Source: Rhynchopus euleeides
Lineage: Eukaryota > Euglenozoa > Diplonemea > Diplonemida > Diplonemidae
DNA length: 64,000 bases
Assembly: GCA_963210315.1 (NCBI GenBank)
Contig: OY723239.1
Coordinates: 2,203,501 to 2,267,500, forward strand
Reading direction: 5' to 3'
The notes beneath the pieces are model-generated. The model did not search any database. It was not told where the DNA came from and saw only the letters and a list, made by a program, of their open reading frames with translations. Below, in pieces: positions 39,149-48,930 of this stretch. How positions within the stretch are numbered: the first letter of the stretch is position 1; every line of letters begins with the position of its first letter. The translations under genes were made by a program, and so were the position numbers.

Positions 39149-39404
39149 CAAGTCGTGCCTGCCTGCAGAGCAAGATGGCGGTGATCGAGAAGAGAGCATA
39201 TTAGGCGAGTCTCTGACCACCACCGACGCAGCGACGCCGAGTTCAGATGAGGTGTCAAGCCCACGCAACAGGTCGCCCAGTAGCCATGCAGAAGGGCTCC
39301 GTCTTGTGGTGACGAAGGTGCTTGACGAAAAGGTGCTTGACGACGGTGGTGGTGTGGCTGACTCGCTCTCTCTCTCTCTCTCTCTCTCTTTGTTAGTCAA
39401 CTAG
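38325..39404 (+). CDS. Truncated adenylate cyclase (membrane and linker region only), copy 2
   Basis: Residues 1-274 are almost identical to copy 1: all the hydrophobic segments and the helical linker up to RPYLP. The sequence then switches to an unrelated 85-residue tail (KSCLPAEQDGGDREES) ending in DSLSLSLSLSLLVN, where a (CT)n microsatellite is translated, and stops with TAG at 39402. The whole class III catalytic domain and the second pseudo-domain are absent, so it cannot make cAMP. If expressed, it could pair with the intact paralogues through the shared membrane and linker parts; this is inference. It may equally be a pseudogene. The 5' flank is intact, including the CACAGTGAAGCACAATGGCG context. 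Confidence 0.75.
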   Translation: MAMGWYERVISMDGKLQGKARSDRRLLFLMSCTLALVQSATIFMTTLWPQATIAVVMHIVCQLVMIALCVCGVHLTHNIVRAYVMMIGLVIISTDISFRSISNQPVWPTFVLLADLSLVVGLGSRFATWLTGVAALWIIISVLETVLRFGLFDLPGSAPDWQRWVRIQGAADCTDPPCPIAPVRGIFEMQVSLVVLLIDFAATRGFADAVEKEKAAMGRTIETVEAIAQLLAGYDVDTVAEMLQEAEAEGRLPAAMHEALHRLEQNLRAYRPYLPKSCLPAEQDGGDREESILGESLTTTDAATPSSDEVSSPRNRSPSSHAEGLRLVVTKVLDEKVLDDGGGVADSLSLSLSLSLLVN

Positions 39405-39637
39405 TTGAAGCACCTTTGGTGCGTCTTGGGGGGTCACTAGGAGGCTAGATCTGAGGAAGTATCGCGGGTGAGGAGACTGACTTTGGGTGGGCAGGCTGCC
39501 CTCTGTTACCAATTTTGTGTGTTTTACCACTTGCTGGTAGTGCTGCCAGCAAGGTTGGAAGGGAACCTCTGAGGACACTCACCACCATTCAGCAGTCCGG
39601 CTTCGGTGGCGGTTTCCTCACGGGTCCCCCGTACGTA
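39388..39637 (+). repeat. Unit A, left part, of a tandem 330-bp repeat
   Basis: It starts TTGTTAGTCAACTAGTTGAA and is about 99% identical to 43089-43337. It is interrupted after GTACCCCC-like CCCCCGTACGTA by the 3.3-kb insertion; its right part resumes at 42975. Confidence 0.88.
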
Positions 39638-39639
39638 CG

Positions 39640-41110
39640 CCAGAGGACCACGGTCCCCACCGTTCGGCCTTCAGCCCAGTTCCTCCGAGATCTCAACGCT
39701 TGGCTCCAGAACAGATACTGCCGCAGGACTACGGTCCCCAGCGCTCGGCTTCAAGCCCTGCCCCTTCGGGGTCCCAGTGCTCGGCAAGTATACGTCAGGA
39801 CCACGGTCCCCAGCGCTCGGCATCACGCCCAGACCCGCCGGGGTCTCAGCGCTTGACGATAACAAGAATATGCCAGAGGACCACGTTCCCCAGCGTTCGG
39901 CTTTCAGCCCAGTCCCTCCGAGATCTCTACGTTTGGCTCCAAAACAGATACTGCCGTAGGACTACGGTCCCCAGCGCTTGGCTTCAAGCCCTGCCCCTTC
40001 GGGGTCCCAGTGCTCGGCAAGTGTACGTCAGGACCACGGTCCCCAGCGCTCGGCATCACGCCCAGACCCTCCGGGTCTCAGCGCTTGACGATACCACAAC
40101 TTATGCCCCAGGACCACAGTCCTCAGCGTTCGGCTTTCAGCCCAGGCCCCCCGGGACCTCAGCGCTTGGCTCCACAACAGATACTGCCGCAGGACCACGG
40201 TCCCCAGCGCTCGGCTTCAAGCCCGACCCCTTCGGGGCCCCAGCGCTCGGCACGACAAATACTACCAGGACCGCAGTCCCCAGCGCTCGGCGTCAAGCCC
40301 AGGCCCTCCGAGGTCCCAGCGTTCGGCAACTCGAGGTCAGGACCACCGTCCTCAGCGCTCGGCTTCCCAGCGCTCGGCGACAAGGTATGCTTCTCCCCAG
40401 GGCCACAGTCAGCGCTAGGCTCTCAGCCCAGGCCCTCCGGGGCCCCAGCGCTCGGGTTCAAACCAGACCCTTGGGTCCCAATGCGCTTCTTCCGCTGCAA
40501 CCTCTGACCACGGTCTCCAGCGCTTGGCAGCTGGCCACAGTGAGGTCGACCCCCGGCACGTGGCTCAGCAGACCTTCTGGGACCCCAGCGCTCGGGGGGC
40601 AAATTATGTTACGGCCCAGATCCACAACCCTCAGCGCCTGCTCCTCAGCCAGACCCTCCGGGGTCCCAGCGCTCGGCTACTCAGCAGATACTGCTCCAGG
40701 ACCACGGTCCCCAGCGCTCGGCTGTCAGCCCGGATCCCTCGGGGTCTCAGTGCTCGGCGTCACTACGATTTATGCCGCAGGACCACGGTCCCCAGCGTTC
40801 GGCTTTCAGACCCCTCGGGGTCCCAGCGCTCGGCAACACGTCTTCTCACACAGCGGATTCAGAGCCACCGTTCCCGGCGCTTGGCCGCAGGCCAGGGTTA
40901 CGGTAACCCCCAGCGCGTGGCTCAGCAACCTCAAACAGCTGTCACGGACATGGATGACGGGCCCCAGCCCTAGTCACAGGAGACACCTGGCCTCAGGACT
41001 GCAGTCCACAGCGTTCGGCGACGCGCCGGGGCCTGACATTTCCCCAGCGCTTGGCAGGAAAACCTCCACCAGTGGCCCGTGTCTCCCACAGGGCTACCAA
41101 CCCAGCGGGG
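39640..41110 (+). repeat. GGACCACGGTCCCCAGCGCTCGGC minisatellite
   Basis: Degenerate tandem units of about 60 bp built from GACCACGGTCCCCAGCGCTC and CCCTCCGGGGTCCCAGCGCT half-units. The 479-codon frame at 39700-41139 and frames beside it translate the repeat in several phases (RTTVPSARL, PQRSAS), so it is not treated as a gene. Confidence 0.88.
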
Positions 41111-42974
41111 CACACAGACACCGCACACAAAGTGACTGAGCCGGACCAGGGTCACGACATGACGGCGCCCAGCGGGTGTGTGTCTCTGAGCCAGCACAGA
41201 AGGAGGCGCTCTCGACGCAGCTCTGTGCAATCAAGAACGGCAGTACCTCGCCGCCATCGAGGACAGGTGGACTGACAGTAGCTCCCCTCAGTTGCAGTCG
41301 ACCCGCGGGTGTGGTCGACCCGGGCGTCGGCGGAGCGACTGTGGGGCGTGTTCTCCCGGTGCCGTGCCGACCCTGACACCCTCAGCGACGAGTGCCGCCT
41401 ATCCTGATACATCTGGATGTGGGAAGGTGAAGGCGTCACCGCAGTGGCTATTGCACGCGGCGCTCCAGGCATGGCACCTGAGCTTGACGAACCGCCCAAA
41501 GCAGACACCTGCCGTGTGCACGGTACAGGTGCTGCGATCCCTCACGAGCTACATGCTGTTCCGTAGGCGCGGACACGCCTCAGAACGTGCTGGGTAGGGC
41601 CGATCCCCGGCCGACGGTGCGTGGCCCTTCTCGGCTGGACTTGATGACAGCGGCGTTCCTCCGGGCACTATGAGCGCGAGTGGGTCTGTCGGGGGGACAA
41701 CGGGGTGACGCCAGGGGGTCCTTCTCCCCACGGGTCCCGTCACTGCTCACCCTGTACGATCCATACCCAGCGCCGTCCGAAGCCAGGACGTGCTGCTATT
41801 CGGACCTGACACAGTCCTGTACGTGAAGCTGCAGCTGGTATTTCTTCAAGCGCTCCCGCCGCACGCCTGGTTGCACCCCCTGAGCAGCGACAACATCTCC
41901 AAGAGGCACAAGCGAGATCGACAGCTCCCCTACGCAACCTCCTCGCACCACTCTACGATGGTGCCAATCATGGACGCCCCCGGTCCGCAGTCCGACCTCC
42001 TGCCTTCGATTATGCTTCGGCGATGCCCTGGTGTTCATCGCAGTCCTACGTCTGAGCTGCGGGTCCCTTCCTTAAAGGGTGAAGGGAGCGCGACATACCT
42101 CGATGACAACAATGGACCGCGTGGTGCGAACTGATGCCGATGAGGGCGAGATCCCGTGCAGGCGAACGTCTACCTGGGTGTGGGAGCTGCCGGCGGGCAA
42201 GTTTAGATTGCCCCCGGAGTGGCGCAGCACGTGTTCCGTACGAGCCACATGTCTACAACCGTGGCCTGGATACGGTGACATCATGCGTGTGGCCTGTGTG
42301 TGCGTAGCATCACGCGCGGCTTATGGGCCGCTCTCACCCAGCACATTCGGGTAGATCGCTGTCGCCGGCCGGACGACGCCACGAAATGACAGGATGCGGT
42401 GTGTGCTCCCCAACAGGCGGGTACGACACTCAAGGACTTCGTCAGAAAGTACATGTCGACGGACGCCTGAGAAGGGTGGGGTACCCCCCCGATACCTACG
42501 ACGCCGCCGCTTTTCACCCGTGCATCCCTCACTGGGTGGGTGTCGCAACGTCAGACGGCATGCCCCGAGGTGCACGGGAGCGCCCACCTATCAAGAGACA
42601 GGTTTCATGTTGGATTGCGATTTACGCTGCGCGGCGTGCGGGTGCCGCGGGACGCTATGCGCGCAACGTGCTTGTCCTGGATGATAATAATTATGGACGT
42701 CCGCGTGCCCATCAGGCAAGGCTAGGCCAAGACACGCCGGGGTGACACCTTGGTTGCGGACGTGTTCAACATCTTGACCAAGGGGGACGTCCAGCTTGTG
42801 GGCGATGGGTCCCCAGCGCTGCTATGCCTACTACGATGTCTACGACTATGCGGCTGCCCCCTCGCGACAGTCAGTCGTGTCCGAAGGGGGCTTCCGCCAT
42901 ATGCCTACACGTGGAGCACGTCGACGCGGGGTTTCGCTGCGTTGAGCCCAATGAGGACAGCCTACGTGATTTAT
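41111..42974 (+). other. Unrecognised cargo of the 3.3-kb insertion
   Basis: Short frames in changing phases have protein-like composition, for example NVLLFGPDTVLYVKLQLVF-like text at about 41785-41850 and CPKGASAICLHVEHVDAGF at 42875-42935. None extends beyond about 140 codons and no domain is recognised. A decayed gene with many indels is possible. Confidence 0.35.
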
Positions 42975-43420
42975 GCGGTTTCCTCACGGGTCCCCCGTAC
43001 GTATCGACAGTTCTACTGCAGACAACTTCCCTCCTCACCCCATCCATTGTTGCCCTCTGATTCATACCGCCTCCTAAAGTGACCCCCTTGTTAGTCAACT
43101 AGTTGAAGCACCTTTGGTGCGTCTTGGGGGGTCACTAGGAGGCTAGATCTGAGGAAGTATCGCGGGTGAGGAGACTGACTTTGGGTGGGCAGGCTGCCCC
43201 CTGTTACTATTTTTGTGTGTTTTACCACTTGCTGGTAGTGCTGCCAGCAAGGTTGGAAGGGAACCTCTGAGGACACTCACCACCATTCAGCAGTCCGGCT
43301 TCGGTGGCGGTTTCCTCACGGGTCCCCCGTACGTATCGACAGTTCTACTACAGACAACTTCCCTCCTCACCTCATCCATTGTTGCCCTCTGATTCATACC
43401 GCCTCCTAAAGTGACCCCCC
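42975..43420 (+). repeat. Unit A right part and complete unit B of the 330-bp tandem repeat
   Basis: 42975-43088 completes the interrupted unit A. 43089-43420 is an intact unit B, running from TTGTTAGTCAACTAG to CCTCCTAAAGTGACCCCC. The adjacency of the two units and the shared GTTAGTCAACTAGTTG start show a tandem array rather than a pair of LTRs. Confidence 0.85.
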
Positions 43421-43700
43421 CCTCTCCCTCTCCCTCTCCCTCTGTCTCTCACTCTCGTATGCTTAAAGGGTGAATATCCCCGGAACGAAAATACTCGCAC
43501 TCTCTCTCTCATGCCGATGGCAAACATTCAACGTAAACTTCTAGAGTTGGGCTGGGTGGCTGCTCATCTCCAGCTCTCTGGTCTCAAGACACACACACAC
43601 GCCACCCCTGTGGGGGTGGGGATACGCGAGACCACATGGCAGCCCGCCTGACCCGCCTGCTCTCAGCCCCCAAACCCGGGCTGCTTGTAGCAGCGATCGC
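43412..43700. other. (CCCTCT)n microsatellite and WD40 gene upstream region
   Basis: CCCTCTCCCTCTCCCTCTCC at about 43420-43445, then about 250 bases without a supportable gene. Confidence 0.6.
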
Positions 43701-43825
43701 AGCCCCTCCAACCGCGCTGCCCCTTGCCCTGTGGCGTGTCACGTCGTGCGCCTGTGTTTGCTTGTCCGTCCGCCAAGTCGTGGCAGTGCCTCCCACCCAC
43801 ACAACACCACGGCAGAAGAGCACCC
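43701..43825 (+). repeat. 125-bp direct repeat upstream of the WD40 gene
   Basis: About 85-90% identical to 45176-45300. Both run from AGCCCCTCCAACC to AGAGCACCC. They bracket the WD40 gene exactly like the ends of a transposed or duplicated cassette. Confidence 0.88.
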
Positions 43826-43871
43826 GTGTGCAGGAGCACCGTGCGGCGGCGGAGAGACAGAGAGGAGGAGC

Positions 43872-45026
43872 ATGTATGTGACTGTGCGGCATGCCGGGGC
43901 AGGGCACAGCTGTGTCGTCGGTGTTCCGGAAGGCGGGACCGTGCTCAGGCTGAAGACGGATGCGCTGGAGGAGATGTTCCCGGATTCCGTCAACGCAGAC
44001 CGCGAGGCTGCAGAGCTGGTGGCACGCATCGAAGGGTGTGAGGAGGAGCTGGACGATGCACAGCGTGTTGCCGACACGGGTCTGGAGGACGGGGGTAGTG
44101 TGCAGCTCGTCCCGCGCTGGCCGCACATCAAGGCACCCGCAGACTACTCTCCTGAGCAAGGCGTGGATGTCGAGCGCATCACACTGTCGAGGGATGGCAC
44201 GCTGTGCTCCCTGGGGCTGGGCTCAGGAGGAGGGTCAGGAGGGCACATCACTGTGTTTGACACCAGGACTGCTGGTGTGGTGGCAGACCTCACACACGGG
44301 GTGCAAGCTATTTATGACACTGTATTCTCAGTCTGTGGGAGATGGCTGGCAACATGCTCACGCGACCAAACCATCTGCGTGTGGCTCACATCAACGTGGG
44401 AACGGGTGTGGCATCTAACGGGGCACAACCAAGAGGTGTGGAGTGCCGGGTGGACGCACTGTCGACGCCTCGTGTCGGGTGACGCGAATGGGGAGATCCG
44501 TGTCTGGGACTTGGAGGGCACACCAACTGCCACAGTTCTAACGGGGAACAGCGACGTTGTCTTAGGAATTGCAGTCTCAACGACCAGGATCTTTACCGGG
44601 TCAGCCGACGCCACCATCTGTGTGTATGACGTCAGCACCCTCACCCACACTGACACCCTGGATGGGCACACAAGTCCGGTTCACGCCGTCGCCCTGACCA
44701 GCGACGAGCAGCACCTGGTGTCGTGCTCTGGCGATAGCTCCCTGAAGGTGTGGTGCACAGCCACCCTCAGCTGTCTCCGGACTACGAATGTCGGCCCCTG
44801 TGTCTGGTTGGTTGCACTGTCACAGCCAGGCGATGTTGTGGCGGTGTCCTGTGACAACCACACCAAGTTGTTCAACCTGAGTACCTTGCAGTGCTTGGGG
44901 CAAGTGGGCTCAGACGGCTTCGGTGTTGCACTCAGCCCTTGCGGGAGGTGGGTCTTCACATCCGTGAACAAAATGTCTGTCTCTGTGCGTGCTGTGTGTG
45001 ACGTGGTGTGTGAGGACAGCACTTAG
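43872..45026 (+). CDS. WD40-repeat beta-propeller protein with ubiquitin-like N-terminus
   Basis: The ATG at 43872 gives MYVTVRHAGAGHSCVVGVPE and 384 residues; the frame extends further upstream only through the 125-bp repeat and non-ATG codons. Residues 1-80 have the strand-helix rhythm of a ubiquitin-like fold, with a Glu/Asp-rich helix region and a hydrophobic strand (SVQLVPRW). From about residue 90, six to seven WD repeats follow: ICVWLTSTW, IRVWDLEGT, ICVYDVSTL, LKVWCTATL and KLFNLSTLQ, each preceded by GHxxxV-type turns (LTGHNQEVWSAGW, LDGHTSPVHAVAL). Such propellers are protein-interaction scaffolds; no specific partner can be named. It stops with TAG at 45024. It is intronless like its cyclase neighbours. 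Confidence 0.85.
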   Translation: MYVTVRHAGAGHSCVVGVPEGGTVLRLKTDALEEMFPDSVNADREAAELVARIEGCEEELDDAQRVADTGLEDGGSVQLVPRWPHIKAPADYSPEQGVDVERITLSRDGTLCSLGLGSGGGSGGHITVFDTRTAGVVADLTHGVQAIYDTVFSVCGRWLATCSRDQTICVWLTSTWERVWHLTGHNQEVWSAGWTHCRRLVSGDANGEIRVWDLEGTPTATVLTGNSDVVLGIAVSTTRIFTGSADATICVYDVSTLTHTDTLDGHTSPVHAVALTSDEQHLVSCSGDSSLKVWCTATLSCLRTTNVGPCVWLVALSQPGDVVAVSCDNHTKLFNLSTLQCLGQVGSDGFGVALSPCGRWVFTSVNKMSVSVRAVCDVVCEDST

Positions 45027-45175
45027 GCATCGTGCAACTTTGTGCTTGCAGTAACCTGACTTCATCCTTGCCTCCCAGCACAACGCCTCTTGAGGAGGCA
45101 GCGTGCACTGCATCTGAGGTGCGACTGCTCAGGAAAACACAGTGATTGCAGACAGCCTCTGCCCCCACCCTCCCA

Positions 45176-45300
45176 AGCCCCTCCAACCACCCTGCCCCTT
45201 ACCCTGTGGCGTGTCACGTCATGCGCCTGTGTTTGCTTGTCCATCCGCATAGTAGTGGCAGTGCCTCCCACCCACCCAACACCACGTTAAAAGAGCACCC
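45176..45300 (+). repeat. 125-bp direct repeat downstream of the WD40 gene
   Basis: Partner of 43701-43825. It is followed by TCTCGACGACCAAAC and a C tract, the same junction as at 19750. Confidence 0.88.
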
Positions 45301-45823
45301 ATTCACTCTCGACGACCAAACACCCCCCCCCCCCTTTCCCTCCTTCTATTTCAATACCCTTTCCCTTTCAACCGACACGTGAATGCTCCGCGGCCCTGTT
45401 CATAGCTCCTCGAAGAGACATGCCTGGATGATCCCATGCTCGCCTCAGGAAGTGTGCCGTTCTCATAGACTATTTCACTGAATGTGCGACGGCAGCAGTT
45501 GAGAGGGCAATATTCTGCTTGTGTGTTACAAACGACTTCAGGGGTCAACTGATGAGGCGTATATTCTTGTGTGTGGCGTAGTATATTTTGCAGGAGAGTA
45601 CCAGGTGGCCTAGCGACCACCTGATGACCCTCCAGACCAGCCCACCCCCGTGTTTAGGCCCCCTGTGTTGAAGCCCCCCCTTGCCAGACCCCCAGAAACA
45701 CGGGGTAAGGGGGGGACGATACGGGGGGACCAGGCATTAGACCGAATTTGTACGAAAACAAGTGCCTTTGACCTTACTCGTGCAGCGACCTACACAGATT
45801 CGCAGGTGACACAGTGAATCACA
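45301..45823. other. Upstream region of cyclase copy 3
   Basis: It begins with a C(13) tract. No gene is seen. The last 25 bases (GCAGGTGACACAGTGAATCACA) match the leader of copies 1 and 2. Confidence 0.5.
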
Positions 45824-47947
45824 ATGGGGATGAGTTGGTACGAACGTGTCATCTCGATGGACGGGAAGCTTCAGGGCAAGGCTCGCAGGGACAGGAGGCT
45901 GCTGTTCCTCATGAGCTGTGCGATCGCTTTGACGCAGAGCGTGATGCTATTTATTATAGAGCTTTATCCACAGATCGTTGTTGCCTACATCCTCCAGCTG
46001 GGCTGCCAATTCGTGATGGTCAGCCTGTGTGTGTGCGGGGTGCACCTGACATACAACATCGTGCGTGCATATGTCATGGTGCTTGGTATCGCCATCATTT
46101 CCTCAGACCTGACCTTCCGCAGTATCGGAATGCAGCCCATTTGGCCCGCCTTTGTGCTTCTCGCAGACCTGTCGCTAGTGGTCGGTCTCGGCAGTCGCTT
46201 CGCCACATGGTTCATAGGGTTCACTGCCCTGTGGGTCATTATCAGCGTGTTGGAGAGTGTCCTGCGCTTCGGGCTATTGGACCTGCCTGGCTCACCACCT
46301 GACTCTTTCAGGTGGGAACGCATTCGACGTGCTGTCGAGTGCACAGACCCGCCTTGTCCGATCAGTGCAGTGAGCGGGATGTTTGAGATGCAAGTGTCGC
46401 TCACCGTGCTGCTTGTCGACTTCGTCGCCACACGCGGATTCGCAGACTCTGCGGAGAGGGAGAAGGCGGCGATGGGACGGACCATCGAGACTGTGGAGGC
46501 GATTGCACAACTTCTGGCGGGCTACGACGTCGACACCGTGGCGGAGATGCTGCAGGAGGCGGAGGCGGAGGGGCGGCTGCCTGCAGCGATGCACGAGGCC
46601 CTTCACAGGCTGGAGCAGAACCTGCGTGCGTACCGCCCGTACCTCCCTGCCGTGCTGCTGGAGGAGCAGCACTCGCCGCATGCCTCCAGCGTGTCGTCAG
46701 GCAGTGGAGCGGCTGATGCACCTGGTGCGAAGAGCGAGCGTGCGGCAATCGTGTTCACCGACATCCGTGCGTCCACATCGATCTGGGAGGCGGCACCTGA
46801 GGCGATGAAGAAGGCGCTTGTGGTTCACAACACGGTGATGCGATCTGCACTGTCTGCGTGGGGCGGGTACGAGGTGAAGACAATCGGGGACTCCTTCATG
46901 ATTGCGTTCGAGGATGCACATGCGGGTGTGTGCTTCGGGCTTGAGGTGCAGGAGAATCTGCTTGCGGCGGAGTGGCCTGCTGCGCTGCTGGAGGTCGGGA
47001 TCTGCAGCCCGACAGAGCTGTGGGGCGGGCTGACGGTGCGTGTCGGTGTGAACGAGGGACCTGTGACGCTGGAGACGAACACGCTGACCGGGCGTGTGGA
47101 CTACTTCGGACACACAGTGAACGTGGCTGCACGCCTCGAGTCTGTGTGTGTGCCTGGTGCAGTTGCGGTGCCTGCCGAGCTGTGGACGAGCGTGCGTGGG
47201 GTGTCCGGGTGTGTCGGTGCATATGCAAGCAACGCGGTGCCCACCGACCTGAAGGGTGTGAGCGAGCCTGTGCCTGTGTGCAGCGTGTGGCCTGCCTCCC
47301 TGCAGGGCCGTGAGAGCCACCCTCTGCAGGCGGTTGCACGTCCCCCATCACCGCCCGTTGCAGTGTCTCGGCACGACTCGCGAGCGTCACAGATCAGCGA
47401 CACTGTGATACTGTGCAGCACGGGACGGCACCACGCAACAGTCGCTGCAACCACACTCATCAGCGTGTCTCTGGGCGAGATCGACAACGCACTGTCAGGT
47501 GTGGTGCCACTGTTGGAACAGAGTGGCGGTGTGCTGCTGTCGCTGCTCGGCAACAACTTCTTCATCGGGTGGAACGTCGGGAAGCAGAGGGCGGCACACG
47601 CAGAGAGTGCACTGCGGTTTGCACAACGCGTGCTGCAGCACGGCGAAGGGCAGACGGTGGCGACGCTTGGCATCGCGAGCGGGACTGTCGAGCACGGAGA
47701 CGTGGGGACGGTGCGGCAGCGCTTCGTGACTGCGTCAGGCGGTGCTGTGGAGGCGAGCCTTGCGCTGTCGCGTCTGGCGCTGTCGATGCACATGCGGTGC
47801 CTGTACACGGCGGAGGCACCACCGGGTGCTGTGCGCAAGAAGCTGCGTCCCACCACAGCACGTGTGCCACAACACGACGGCCCTGGCGGCGTTGTCTACG
47901 AGGTGGAGGACAACACGTGTCTCGAGGATGCCACACACATGCCGTGA
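45824..47947 (+). CDS. Membrane adenylate cyclase with degenerate second cyclase-like domain, copy 3
   Basis: 707 residues from the ATG at 45824 to a TGA at 47945. It has the same architecture as copy 1: five or so hydrophobic segments in the first 205 residues, a helical linker, a class III catalytic domain with FTDI, VKTIGDSF, RVDYFGHTVN and AARLE all present, then a second, metal-less cyclase-like fold. The membrane module differs from copy 1 at about one residue in four, whereas the linker and both cyclase folds are almost identical even in DNA. That pattern suggests gene conversion of the 3' two thirds, or selection for diversity in the sensor half. Predicted activity: ATP to cAMP at a membrane. 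Confidence 0.9.
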   Translation: MGMSWYERVISMDGKLQGKARRDRRLLFLMSCAIALTQSVMLFIIELYPQIVVAYILQLGCQFVMVSLCVCGVHLTYNIVRAYVMVLGIAIISSDLTFRSIGMQPIWPAFVLLADLSLVVGLGSRFATWFIGFTALWVIISVLESVLRFGLLDLPGSPPDSFRWERIRRAVECTDPPCPISAVSGMFEMQVSLTVLLVDFVATRGFADSAEREKAAMGRTIETVEAIAQLLAGYDVDTVAEMLQEAEAEGRLPAAMHEALHRLEQNLRAYRPYLPAVLLEEQHSPHASSVSSGSGAADAPGAKSERAAIVFTDIRASTSIWEAAPEAMKKALVVHNTVMRSALSAWGGYEVKTIGDSFMIAFEDAHAGVCFGLEVQENLLAAEWPAALLEVGICSPTELWGGLTVRVGVNEGPVTLETNTLTGRVDYFGHTVNVAARLESVCVPGAVAVPAELWTSVRGVSGCVGAYASNAVPTDLKGVSEPVPVCSVWPASLQGRESHPLQAVARPPSPPVAVSRHDSRASQISDTVILCSTGRHHATVAATTLISVSLGEIDNALSGVVPLLEQSGGVLLSLLGNNFFIGWNVGKQRAAHAESALRFAQRVLQHGEGQTVATLGIASGTVEHGDVGTVRQRFVTASGGAVEASLALSRLALSMHMRCLYTAEAPPGAVRKKLRPTTARVPQHDGPGGVVYEVEDNTCLEDATHMP

Positions 47948-48930
47948 CGGAATGTCTACAAGGCCAGCTGTGGAACGATGCTCCCGACTTCATCACCCGA
48001 TGCGGTACATGATTAAGCGGCCCGGCCTCACAGAGACCTCCGACCTGTCCTCAAGCGGTAGGAGCGGTAGGTCCGGCATAGACAGAGCATGGGGCGGGGG
48101 AGGGTGTGGGCAGCACGCTGCCGTCGCCACACGGCAGCGCTGCCTGGAAACAGCAACCTTGTTTGAATGTTCACTTTGCGACGTGTTCGCCATAGACTTC
48201 CAGGAGGTAAAGCAGGAAGGCGGCTGTCCTATCGCGTGACCTGCAGAAAGAATCAGACGGGTCAGGGTCAGCCTGCCTACAACGTGTTGTCTTTCTGCGA
48301 TATGCATGTGCGTGTGGTGGAACCGTTATCACCCCTTCAAAACAGCGGACACAGCTGCGCTAAACAACAAGAGTTAACGTGTGTGTGGGGGCACCACTTG
48401 ACAACAAGGTGTGGGTCCGGGGCTTGGGGCTTGCTTGTTCTCAGCTCAAGTCCGCCGTGAAATTTTTCAGCACAGCGCCGGATCACTCTGAAGCACAATG
48501 GCGACGGTGGTGTCCACCCGGCTTCCCTCGTCGGTCGACTTGTCTTCGAAACGGCAACATCGGTGTACTCCCCGTAAACAGTGTTTGTACCAGGCCTGAA
48601 GTGAAAGAAGATTTACCATCGAGAATATATATTTTTTGGCCGACAGCAATCTGTGTTCATTCTGTGTGTGTCATATGTCAGTGCCCCTGAACATCGTATC
48701 GGAACTACCACACTTACATTGGCTGTTGCACCTGGTATATTCCGGGGCCAACGCCCGGTGTATGGAGTCCGTCAAATAATGGATCAAAAGTGGTCAAACC
48801 CACTTCTTCATACCGAGGGCGGCCAGAGAGAATGTCACCTCCTCTCGGCCTCCGCTTGGGGGTGACATTCTCCAACAGCCACCACGGCTTCACTAAGCTC
48901 CTACTAAGGGGTAGGGCGATAAATCACTTA
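47948..48930. other. No gene recognised
   Basis: It contains AGAGAATGTCACC/GGGGTGACATTCTCC inverted repeats at 48828-48872. Frames are short. Confidence 0.4.

Larger units (their letters stand above)
39609..43003. mobile_element. 3.3-kb insertion flanked by a 29-bp direct repeat
   Basis: A 29-bp sequence beginning GCGGTTTCCTCACGGGTCCC is present at 39609-39637 and 42975-43003. The intact tandem unit at 43089-43420 contains it once, without the insert, which proves insertion of 39638-42974. The cargo is a minisatellite (39640-41110) and about 1.9 kb of unrecognised sequence. No terminal inverted repeats and no transposase are seen. A 29-bp duplication is unusual for known transposases. Confidence 0.75.

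Noticed and set aside
39700-41139. 479-codon open frame
   Set aside because: It is a translation of a 60-bp minisatellite readable in several phases, with no domain.
39388-43420. LTR retrotransposon with LTRs at 39388 and 43089
   Set aside because: The left copy is interrupted and resumes at 42975 directly before the second copy, so these are tandem units with an insertion. No gag, protease, RT or primer-binding site lies between them.
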